From Drosophila miranda (taxonomy: Eukaryota > Arthropoda > Insecta > Diptera > Drosophilidae), in contig NC_046674.1 in NCBI RefSeq assembly GCF_003369915.1, positions 21,703,657-21,767,656 of the forward strand: 64,000 nucleotides of DNA. Direction: 5' to 3'. Under the pieces are notes generated by a model. That model did not search any database and was not told where the DNA came from. It saw only the letters and a program-made list of their open reading frames with translations. Shown here piece after piece: positions 1 through 10,270 of this stretch (positions within the stretch are counted from its first letter, which is position 1; the number at the start of each line of letters is the position of its first letter). The position numbers were made by a program, and so were the translations under genes.

Positions 1-1
1 T

Positions 2-2840
2 CAATGGCGTGCGATGTTACTTAAAAAGTTCTATCAAATCAAGCATAATTTTCTGGTGTTTTTTATGCTTTTTTTTCTGATGCTATTGGGAGCTGCGGCG
101 CTACAAAGATACTTTTATAGTTGGCCAATTCCAGACAAATACCGTTCGCACGCAGGCATGGATTTTGTATTTCAGGACCGGCTGCCGCTAAAGCTGGATA
201 TATATGGACCAAGATGCCGGGTGGCCTTTCTCAGAGACTTTAACGATGAGAATCCACTTATAGGCCTATTAAAGCGGAAAATAACTGGCTGTAGAACACA
301 GGATATATCAGCGAAAGACTTGGACACAAAAGCAGATATCTTAAATAATGTCTATGTCTTTGGTATAAAAATAAACAAATGCGCATATCAAATCTATTAC
401 AGCCGAAAATTTTTACATTCGGAAGCAGTGGCAGCCGCCCTAATAGGATACTTGGCAAACAGGTGAATATTTCGAAGCTAATTTTATCATAAATCATAGA
501 TCAGCATATTAATTATTGTAAATTCTTTCAGTGGATTTCTGGATTTATTTTGCACTGATGCTAATGCAAAGATGGAAACTCGTACGAAAGCCATAACCTT
601 TAACAATCACCCCTATCCGTCAATTCAATATAGTGAAAACTCCACAATCCGTCAGATCGATTGTTTCGAGAGTGGATCTTTATATCTGAATCTGTTGTGC
701 ATAAGTATCTTCAGCGGGTTCTTTGCCGCCTTCATTGTCAGGGAGCGTCGCATCGGATTCAAGCTATTGCAGCAAGTGGAGGGCATTAATATGACAACAT
801 TCTGGCTGGTCCACTTGCTTTTTGACTGGCTTTTGCTTTCGATATTTTCCGTATCGCTTGTAATCGTGATGACGCTTCTTCTGCAAAAGAGTTTCGACAA
901 TGAAACAGGTAATGAATGGGGGGTTTTACATGTTTGATATTCCAGTATAATAACTATTTCAATTATCAACTATTTTTAGTTGCCTATGCCTTTGCCTTGA
1001 TTCTCTTTAGTGTTGCACTGCTACTATTTTTATACTTGCTGATGCAATTCTTCACACGAGTTATGTATGCATGGATTATACCTGTAGTACTATTGTTTAT
1101 ATTGGGTTAGTACATATCTAAATATGTTGGGGTTGCTTCTTTGACAGTCCATTCCACTTACCGTTCCAGCCATACCCTTCGAGTGGCCTGTTCCGGAAAA
1201 AGAATTTGCTTTCCTTTATATAATACCCACATACGCGGCCATTGCGTTGGTCCATGCCATCTGTATTGAGGCATCGTCGCTTAAAGTCTGTGAAGGAAGA
1301 AACGACAGAAAATTTCAAGGATGCGGTGAGTGCTTGGAGTCGATGTCTGGTTTACACATGACTTACTGCATAGCTCATAGAGGTCCACTCACACTGGTGC
1401 GTGATCGCTGGACTTCCATACATATTGGCACTGATCGGCTCATCTATGTTGTTTTATATCCTACTCTTGCTTCTTGCGCGTGGATCCTTTTGCAAGAGAC
1501 GAAAAAGGTAAGAATTATGGTTGCAAAGTTTGTTTGTTTTTTTAGATACAAATATAATGTTTTCTAAAAGACGTACAGGTGGCGAATATACCGATTATTG
1601 CGATTTGCAGGGAATGACCCAAAATGAGCTGAGAAACCATACTCTTCTTTTGGAAAATGTTGTAGTAAAGTACCAGAATAGTCCAGTCAAAGACGTCACA
1701 ATTGGACTCAAGCCGCAAGTACATCTAACTATTTAATCAATGGTTTTTGAATCTCTTGTTTTTCTTTATAGAATGGATGTTCTTGGATTAGTTGGCGAGA
1801 GGTCTGGAAAGACTAGTATTAACAAAGTAATTGTATCGGAAATCAAGCTATCTTCGGGACGAGTTCTAGTCAAAGGAATCGACGTTCACAATAGAAAAAT
1901 AAACCGATACAAGGCCTACAAATATATGGGCTACTGTCCCCAAAAGGATTATTTTGAGCCCAAATTTACGGGTCGAGAAAATTTAAAAATGTTCTGTCTT
2001 ATACGTGGCATAAGATCGGATAAAGTGCGAGAAGTATCCGAAGAACTGGCCGAAAACCTTAACTTTCGGGAGCACTTACAAAAATCATCCAAGAAGTATA
2101 CGGTCAGTGATAAGCGGAAGCTGAGCACAGCAATAGCAGTGATAGGAACACCGCCACTTATCATTTTGGATGAGCCAACCGCTGGAGTGGAGAAGGCCCA
2201 TCGATCGGATGTTTTGGATGTGCTGAAGAGTGTCAACGAATGTGGCAGCACAATATTGTTATCTTCAAACAACATAGAAGATTTTCAATCTCTATGCAAT
2301 CGAATGGCATTGCTGAAACGGGGAAAGGTAGTTGGAATCGGGTCTGTTGAAAGTTTTCGAAATAGTTTAACGCCGGGACTGATTCTAATGGTAAAAATCA
2401 GACCTCATGCGATAATTCAAAGTGTAAGGTAGGCCATTCTTTTTTTGAATAATTGTATTTATTGGTGCCTTTTCCAAATACGCTTCTTGTTCATTTATTT
2501 TCTTACAGAAATGTACGATTGCAACCAAGCGAGCAAGAAATAGTTAGTAACATAACAACATTCCTGTTGCACACTTTTAAAAGCGTTTATTTGCTGTAAG
2601 TATTGCCTATTCCGATTTCTGTGTATTTCTGTAAATATTTTTTCTGCTTTGTTGTTTTTCTGCAGAGAGCAATTGCAAGGAGATCTTTTGTATTACATAC
2701 ACAACACTACGATTCCACTCGCCGATGCCTTCAAAATAATAGAGCAAAACCGACACGGGCTTTTTATTTCGGACTTCCTTTTAAAACACGAAAACATGGA
2801 ACTGACCTTTGTTGCTCAAAATTTTCGAATTCTTAAATAA
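2..2840 (+). CDS. ABCA-family ABC transporter, 3' half (partial; possibly a pseudogene)
   Basis: ABCA proteins are membrane lipid transporters with two transmembrane/nucleotide-binding halves; this is the second half. Exons inferred from splice sites and phase: 2-462, 532-908, 980-1105, 1170-1325, 1381-1507, 1571-1718, 1772-2428, 2509-2595, 2666-2840. The first exon has a hydrophobic helix just after the window edge, then a large external loop; exons 532-1507 encode the membrane bundle. The nucleotide-binding domain has a good Walker B (LIILDEPTAG at about 2158-2187). Its Walker A reads GERSGKTS, one residue short; the LSGGQ signature is replaced by VSDKRKLS, and the H-loop histidine by Asn (SSNN). 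Exon 1571-1718 ends in phase 0, but the next exon needs phase 2, which implies a frameshift. The 5' half lies outside the window. D. melanogaster CG6052 may be the orthologue, but I am not sure. Confidence 0.75.
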
Positions 2841-2841
2841 A
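2836..2841 (+). terminator. Poly(A) signal of the ABCA-like gene
   Basis: AATAAA overlaps the TAA stop codon at 2838-2840. It is the first hexamer after the last exon. Confidence 0.4.
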
Positions 2842-3746
2842 TGATAATTTAATAAGAATAACTGTTAACATAAACATAAATTGTCTTCTTATCGATGTAC
2901 AGTGTACAAAAATATCGGTATATCGGTAATGGTGCTATGACATTAGACTTTGATAACTTTAATGCGAAGCGAGATATAGCATCAGGGAGGAACACAACAA
3001 ATTTGTGACATTATCCGTCTTAAGCAATTCTCCCATCTATCGATCGAAGCCTCCCCAATAAGTTCTAACATTTGTTCTGCTGCTCCTAGCCTAACAGGAC
3101 AGCAAAGTGGATGCATATATCTAAATATACATATTTCGCTCTCACTGCATGCCTTTCCCATTACTGTTGCAGTTAGTTATTAAGCAAAGTCTAATGTCAA
3201 ATGGCCACCTTTATTGTGAAATTAGGTCCGTGAATGTACAAAGGCCAGTTTTGTCCCCCTCCATAAAATTCTCCACCGGACCAACTATCCTGCCTTGATC
3301 TTCGAGATCAGAAATATCGATCAATCTAATGTATTACACAAACTGTAAATTTTCTTTGTAGGGTCTGAAAATTATGTTGTTAAATTGGATTTTGATTAAG
3401 ACCTTCAGGCTACAATCAGGACTATCATTAATAGGGAAAGGAATATCATTATCGAATTGAAAACATGACTTTTTGGTGTTTCCAGATGGGGATGAAAAAT
3501 ATCGATACGATACCCATCTCTAATTCCAGATACGGCAACACTTGTTATGATTCACCTACCAAACATACACAAATACACATCGGTTTAATATGAATTTCTG
3601 CAGAGCAACAAATGAAAGCATTGTGATAAGATAAGATAACTTTCAATGATTTAAGCACAAAGTTTTCCAGTTTATTAATGAGCTGACGAATAAACTCCAA
3701 GCAAGCCTACAACGCCCACACGTTCGCTAAGAAATCCATTAACACA
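2841..3746. other. Spacer between the ABCA-like gene and Hip1
   Basis: About 900 bases without coding potential. It contains a DRE-type TATCGATA 240 bases before the Hip1 start codon and several near matches (2890, 3317). It presumably holds the Hip1 promoter and 5' UTR. Confidence 0.6.
3500..3507. promoter_or_regulatory. DRE motif (TATCGATA) upstream of Hip1
   Basis: This is a perfect palindromic DNA-replication-related element, bound by DREF at many Drosophila housekeeping promoters. It lies about 240 bases upstream of the Hip1 ATG. Function is inferred from motif and position only. Confidence 0.55.
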
Positions 3747-6700
3747 ATGTCGACGCTTGCCGAAAAGGACATTTACCAGTTGGTACGTACTCAATGTACA
3801 TTTATGCAGTTGTCCTGTGCCTGGTGTCAGGCGGTGCCAAGAGATACACTTGAACATATAGAGATATGTATATACTTGTTAAAACCAACCATCACCCGCG
3901 ATTTCCATGTTTGCATAGGAAATGGAATGCTAATGTGTGTACAATGTACATATGTATGGATCATCAACAACAGTCGAGTTGATTAAACAGTGTCTGTGTG
4001 CAGCTGAAAGTGCAGTGAATACTTACAACTTTGAGACTCACTAACAACAACACAAACAAGAAAAAAAAACTGTTGCCATGGAAACCCACCTTTTGACTGG
4101 CCTGGCCCGATCTTGCCCAACAATGCTATATGGGTTTACTTCATATTACTTCGCGAACCTTCCTTCAATGCGTTGCAAACATCTGACCAAAATTAGAATG
4201 CTCCCCAAGGGTATCAAATCAAACAGGGCAAATATCAATGGAATGATCGATGGGCTGTCAGCTGCGGTTGCGCAAATGAAGATGGGCCTTGTGCGTTCAG
4301 GTATAGGATTCTTAGGAATCAGGCCACAAGATTAAGGGTTGGCGCCTTTATGCCCAACTAATACTTCCCTTTGACCTATGCTCCAACTAATGTTATTAGA
4401 CAATTGAATGCACCTGATCGTAGATTTGCATTTCGCTGATAATATTATGACTATTTATATTGGAGGGTCTATTTTTAAATTTAATTCACATAAAATATTT
4501 TCGCGTGTGACGTTGCTTCTAGCTTTAATAACTTATTGTATTGACATTTTTTATTCCAGGTTGTCAGCACAAACAAAGCTTTAAATGGTATGGAGGCACC
4601 ATTAAAAACGAAACATGCTCGATCCATTATTATTATGATACATAAAACCAAAGAAGCAAAATCATTTTGGAACACCATCTCCCGGCAGCCCTTAATGCAA
4701 AGCAGATTCACCGCCTGGAAGTTTTGCCATCTGCTGCACAAGGTGCTAAGAGAGGCTCCTCCAAGCGCTATAAAACACTCTCAGAGTCACAAGAAAATGA
4801 TCCTTGAAGTGGGCAAAATGTGGGGTCTTCTGCACAACGATATTGGACTCTGTATAAACGCCTACTGCAAGCTCCTGGTCACAAAACTAAATTTCCACGA
4901 AAAAAACACTTTTCCCGGATCCCTAATAATTTCGTTCAAGGAAATTTCAAAAGCTGCCGATCGGGATTTAAATTACTTGTAAGACTTGAAACAATCATAG
5001 AGTTATACCGCATATTAACCCCTAACGTTCGTTTCAGCTTTCAATTGTGTGTGGAGATCTTCGATTATTTGGAGGATATAATTGCACTGCAGTTACAAAT
5101 ATTTTCTTCCATAAATACCTACCGGATGTCGTCCATGACTCAGCAGGGTCAATGTAGACTGGCACCCATGATTTGTCTCATTCAAGACTCGAACTCCCTC
5201 TACGATAATAGTGTAAGGATTATGTTTAAACTCCATGAAAACCTACCGAACGACGTCCTGAGCGGCCACAGGGATAGGTTTAATGGTTTATTTTTGAAGT
5301 TGAAAGTCTTTTATGAAAATGTGCGACCGCTTCAGTATTTTAAAAGCTTAATTTCGGTTCCGGAATTGCCCGAATCCAGTCCAAATTTCAGTTCACAAGT
5401 TGATTTCAGTAGTTATATACCGCCAGTGGTCTATGTGCAACCAGAGCCCGATCCAATTGTTGAAGATCTTGTTGAGACCAGCTGTCCCTCAGAGCCAGAT
5501 AATAGCCAAACGCAGCAGCAGTTGAATACACTCGAGAGCATTATAAATGAGAAGGACGCCATGATTGAGGAGCTTAAATTAAGTTTGAATTCATTACAAC
5601 AAAATTTCGATGAGCTTGGACAGAGCTACCAACATGAAGTGCTCGAAATGCAGAAAGCCAATGCCCTCTTATCGAATGATCTGCTAATATCAAGGCAAAT
5701 GTGTGAAAACATACGGATGCAAAATGATGATCTTGAGCTTCAATTAAACAAAAATCCAATGCTAATACGTGAGTAACAAGTATCTTTTATTTTTGAACAA
5801 CACAATAACTGATATCGCTGCCCCATTAGTGGACCAAAATCGTAATATTGTGTTATGTCTGTAAATATTCTGGTCTGAAATTTCCTTAGTAGAGTGGTGG
5901 GGACTTTTCACAGCTTTTTGTAATATTTAAATATTTTTATCCCATTTTCTTGAATTATGTTGAATAAAAATACAGACTCCAGCTGAACCCGACGCGACTA
6001 CACTATATACCATAGAGTTCCAGTTAGAAATACAATTAGCGCGCAAAACTTTTCAACCCCCTTCCACGCGCTTACTTATTATCTCTCTCTGTCTCATACA
6101 CTCTTCCCCGTGCAGTGTGCACCCTCCGGCGAAAGGGAGCGAGATAGCAACACACATACTGACTGAGTATCGGCTATAAATGTAGAGCCGCAGCCCGTTT
6201 CCGTTCGTTTTTATTGTGTTTTATAAAGAAAACTCAATTCAGATCTTCTATTAATATATTCAGGCGTGTAGCTAAACATATAAACATAGCTTAACATATA
6301 AAGAACTAAAGAACACACACAAAATAAACACTAAACGCATACGAAAGCAAAGTCGTGGCAGGATACGGAACCCGCGGGATAGTTAACAAAATATCGGGCA
6401 TTATCTGGAATCGAACAGATTTAAATTGTCGCCGAGGGTTCAGCTAGTTTGAAATAAAAACATATTTATCAAAAAGGTAATTAAAATATTTTAGAAGTAA
6501 TAAACTCCGCATATTTTTAATAAATAGCTTAAAAACGAATAAATCTATTTTACAGAAAAGGTAATGGAAGAAGAGGAAAAGCAGAAACAATCTTCGGAAA
6601 AGTTTAACAAACTGAAATTGCTGTACACGCAAATTCGGGATGAGCATATTAAATTATTGCGTGAAGTAAGTGAACCTACTGTCTTTTTAATGACCTGCAC

Positions 6701-9630
6701 TAAATGTTCTCTCTACCATTTCCCATTTCAGCAAAGTGAATCCACAAAGGTTTTAAATAAAGAGAAGCAAACCAACTCTGAGCTACTATTGCAAACAAAA
6801 GTCCTCAACAATGAGATACTAAAAATAAAAGGCGATGTTGAGGAAAAGAACAAGACCAACTTTGATTTGTTGCAACAAATAGAGGACCAAAAGGAGCAGC
6901 TTTCGCAGCTGGAATCGGTTAGGAATGAGATAAAGGAGCAATTCGATAATGTAGTAAAGCAAAAGGAAATACAAGAGCTGGATTCTATTTCGACGTCTGA
7001 GAGATTGAGTGAAAATAGTTTGATAATTGAGAAACTGAATGCGTCTCTAAATGAGGCCCAGGAAAAGGTTTCAATTGCTGAAAGCCAAATAAGTTTGAAA
7101 AACGAAGAAATACTACAGCACTTAAAAGCGCATGAAACAGAAAAGGAAACGCTTCTATCACAGAATGAGCAACTAAAGCTGGAGCATAAAGCGACCTTTG
7201 AGGATCAAAATAAACAATTGCTGGAAACTATAAATAGCCTAAAGCAAAAGGAAACTTCCCTGCAGGTAGATCCGTATAAATTCTCTTATTGTATTGCAGG
7301 TGTATTACTTATATTCGTATGCTTTCACACAGGAATTAACAGAAGCTTTTGCGCTACTAAAGCAGGAATTCGATAATGTAACCAAGCAAAAGGAAATACA
7401 AGAGCTGGATTCTATTTCAACGTCTGAGAGATTGAACGAAAATAGTTTGGTAATTGAGAAACTGAATGCGTCTCTAAATGAGGCCCAGGAAAAGGTTTCA
7501 ATTGCTGAAAGCCAAATAAGTTTGAAAAACGAAGAAATACTACAGCACTTAAAAGCGCATGAAACAGAAAAGGAAACGCTTCTATCACAGAATGAGCAAC
7601 TAAAGCTGGAGCATAAAGCGACCTTTGAGGATCAAAATAAACAATTGCTGGAAACTATAAATAGCCTAAAGCAAAAGGAAACTTCCCTGCAGGTAGATCC
7701 GTATAAATTCTCTTATTGTATTGCAGGTGTATTACTTATATTCGTATGCTTTCACACAGGAATTAACAGAAGCTTTTGCGCTACTAAAGCAGGAATTCGA
7801 TAATGTAACCAAGCAAAAGGAAATACAAGAGCTGGATTCTATTTCAACGTCTGAGAGATTGAACGAAAATAGTTTGGTAATTGAGAAACTGAATGCGTCT
7901 CTAAATGAGGCCCAGGAAAAGGTTTCAATTGCTGAAAGCCAAATAAGTTTGAAAAACGAAGAAATACTACAGCACTTAAAAGCGCATGAAGCAGAAAAGG
8001 AAACCCTTCTATCACAGAATGAGCAACTAAAGCTGGAGCATAAAGCGACCTTTGAGGATCAAAATAAACAATTGCTGGAAACTATAAATAGCCTGAAGCA
8101 GAAGGAAACTTCCCTACAAGTAGATCCGCATAAAATCTCTTTTTGTTTCACAATTACTTATATTCTTATACTTTCAAACAGGAATCTACAGTGGCTCTTA
8201 CGCTCCTAAAGCAGGAACAGCTCTCGGTGACTCAACAATACGAGGACTTGCAGGGCAGGCATGCGGCTCTGGAAGAGAAGTTCCATCAAACAACGAAACA
8301 AGTGGATTCTATTACTGAATCATATGAAAACTGTCATTCCAATCTTAACGATGTCAGAAAACTGGTAGTTCAAACTGTGAAGGACATTTGCAATTCCAAA
8401 TTGAGTGATTCCGCCGAACAGCCCTTAGATGCTATTCCAAAAATCACAACAGAAATGGATGGGCTCATAGTTACATTCATTTCCTCGCCTGATTTACAAA
8501 AGGCTACGTCCATTAAGGGCTTGCAGGCAGCTATGTTCTTTGGATATGCATTTATTAAATTATATGAGCAGTGCGATGTGGTCTACAAGTCCACAACAGA
8601 GATTGAGACGGGTCAAGGTACGTTGGTAAAGCACGAGATTTTGCACTGTATAAATAATTGATATATTTGAAATTTTAGATATTTTAATGAAAGCATCATC
8701 CATATGCTCAGACATCTGCACCTTTTTCCAATATTCTCTCAACGACGAACCGAGGGAAAAGGAAACGCATAAGGCTTTAAGCGATGTACAATCGAAACTG
8801 TCGGATATACGTAAATTAGTTGATAAAATTAAACAGACATTTGAGAAAAAGATTGACTTCGATAAGCTGCTCGAAATAGAGCTTCGAGAGATGGATAGTG
8901 CGATCGATGAGGCAGCCTCAAAGATTATTAACCTGTTGGCAAAGGCCCGCGAGAAAGATGACAAAACCAACCTGGAAGTCAATGGGAAAATTGTGGATGC
9001 ATGCACGACCCTAATGGAATGTGTTAAAGTCCTAATTTTAAAATCGCGTGTGCTTCAGCAGGAAATCGTCGCATCTCAAAAAGGTAGTACACACAGCTAC
9101 ATTTAATGTTCCATATTTCCAAACCGCTTTTCTTCATTTCAGGAAATGCGAGTGCTAATGAATTTTATAGGCGCAACAGTCAGTGGTCGGACGGGTTAAT
9201 ATCGGCTTCAAAAAGCGTAGCTAAGGCTGCGAATTATCTAGTTGATGCTGCCAATAATGCCATTGAAAGTGAATCTGGGAAGAACTTTGAGCTCATAGTC
9301 GCTGCCCAGGAAATTGCTGCCTGCACTGCCCAGATGGTTATTGCAAGTAAAGTCAAGGCTAATCGTAATAGCCAAAATCTGACAGACCTGACCAAAGCAT
9401 CGCGGAACGTAACTAAGGCCACTGGAACGTTGGTGGCCACTGTTAAAGATTGTAATTCCCAACTGGAAGAACTAAACGAGAAGGAGCTCTCCAATCTTAC
9501 ACCATCCCAAATAAAGACCATGGAAATGGAAATCCACGTTAAGGTTCTCGAAACAGAGCAAGCACTGCAGACACAACGTTTAAAATTGTCGGCGTTTAGG
9601 AGGGAGCACTACAAGAACACAGATTACTAA
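3747..9630 (+). CDS. Hip1: Hip1, huntingtin-interacting protein 1 / Sla2-like endocytic adaptor
   Basis: Hip1-family proteins link clathrin coats, inositol lipids and actin during endocytosis. Exons: 3747-3782, 4560-4978, 5038-5768, 6556-6665, 6732-7265, 7333-7692, 7760-8119, 8182-8617, 8679-9083, 9143-9630; the sum is 1,293 codons (1,292 residues). Residues about 10-280 form the ANTH lipid-binding domain (HARSIIIMIHKTKEAK, FTAWKFCHLLHKVLRE). A long coiled coil follows, then the C-terminal I/LWEQ (THATCH) actin-binding region from about residue 1130 (NSQWSDGLISASKSVAKAAN). Vertebrate HIP1/HIP1R are about 1,040-1,070 residues; the extra 240 here are two added coiled-coil exons of exactly 120 codons each (6 and 7), near-identical to the end of exon 5. 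Start chosen at 3747 because MSTLAEKDIYQL splices in phase 0 to the ANTH exon. The next gene, Vps13D, is convergent. Confidence 0.95.
4078..4335 (+). CDS. Putative 85-residue ORF nested in Hip1 intron 1
   Basis: An uninterrupted ORF on the same strand lies inside the first Hip1 intron. It starts in a good context (GCCATGG) after an A-rich leader. The protein is basic, with a central RMLPKGIKSNRANING segment and a moderately hydrophobic C-terminus (GLVRSGIGFLGIRPQD). I recognise no family and see no signal peptide. It could be an independent nested gene, a retrocopy fragment, an alternative first exon, or chance. There is no donor at the 3' end in frame with Hip1, which argues against an alternative exon. 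Confidence 0.3.
   Translation: METHLLTGLARSCPTMLYGFTSYYFANLPSMRCKHLTKIRMLPKGIKSNRANINGMIDGLSAAVAQMKMGLVRSGIGFLGIRPQD
5990..6445. mobile_element. Probable dispersed-repeat insertion in Hip1 intron 3
   Basis: The 787-base intron 5769-6555 is much longer than most others in this gene and carries foreign-looking sequence. It has a pyrimidine-rich CTCTCTCTGTCTC block, GTGCAGTGTGCACCC and GGAGCGAGATAGCAACACA (6136-6154), then a TATA-like CTATAAA (6174-6180) and an A-rich tract. The block around 6080-6155 matches the reverse complement of 28270-28365 in this window, so it belongs to a dispersed family. Boundaries and family are unknown. Confidence 0.5.
6940..8119 (+). repeat. Tandem triplication of a Hip1 coiled-coil exon (427-base unit)
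   Basis: The segment from about 6940 in exon 5, through the following intron, to the start of the next exon is repeated at +427 bases. The introns 7266-7332 and 7693-7759 look identical (67 bases). The third copy ends at 8119, and its intron (8120-8181) is a diverged relative. The protein copies span residues about 502-622, 623-742 and 743-850, with only a few substitutions. Confidence 0.93.
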
Positions 9631-9636
9631 ATACTA

Positions 9637-9642
9637 AATAAA
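9637..9642 (+). terminator. Poly(A) signal of Hip1
   Basis: AATAAA lies 7 bases after the Hip1 stop codon, the only close hexamer. Confidence 0.5.
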
Positions 9643-10270
9643 GTGTACCTAAGTATTATGTATTTTCTTTATGTTAAAATAATAGCAGAACAAACGCATA
9701 GATATAGATGCAAGAAATGGTAAACATTACAAGGACAAGGGCTCTCTAATATTATCCTCAGAACTGGGTTTGTTTGATTGTGGCCTTAGTTTCTTATTTG
9801 CTGTAAGCTTTCAATATTTGTTAAATCCATTAAATTATTTAGTATACCCGAGCAATGGTCGTATTTTACTTTGGTAGACTAGATAGACCTATCCTTATCA
9901 AAAAGAGATCACACCAGATGTAAAACAGCCAAAGAGAGTTTCTTATTAAATTTAAATTCTACGTATCTATTCGCACCTTTTATGTATTATTTTTCAAAAC
10001 AGTACAGTTCAGGTCAGTGGTTGAGACCCACACCACAGGATCAACTTGGATCATTTTAAAGCTCTCTGTTTTATTATTTTCTCATTTATTTCAACAAGTA
10101 ATGATCTGTCTTTCTTATCTCTTCTATCACATTGTATTTTTCCAATATCAAGTAAACCGATTACAAAATTAAAATCATAATTTTAATGTACAACGATTCT
10201 TGCAACCGTAAATATATTATATACACTCTTAAGTTCTAACTTGTATTATCACGAAAAGGCTTATTGCTTT
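9643..10270. other. Convergent 3' region between Hip1 and Vps13D
   Basis: AT-rich spacer holding the two opposing 3' UTRs. I see no coding exon or structured RNA. Confidence 0.6.

Noticed and set aside
1381-1507. The frame reading AHRGPLTLVRDRW for this ABCA exon.
   Set aside because: The alternative frame gives a typical membrane helix (LPYILALIGSSMLFYILLLL), and only it fits the phases of both neighbouring splice sites.
5990-6445. Full LTR retrotransposon with primer-binding site in the Hip1 intron.
   Set aside because: No paired LTR, no gag/pol sequence, and the TGG-containing segment does not clearly match a tRNA 3' end. Only a dispersed-repeat insertion can be supported.
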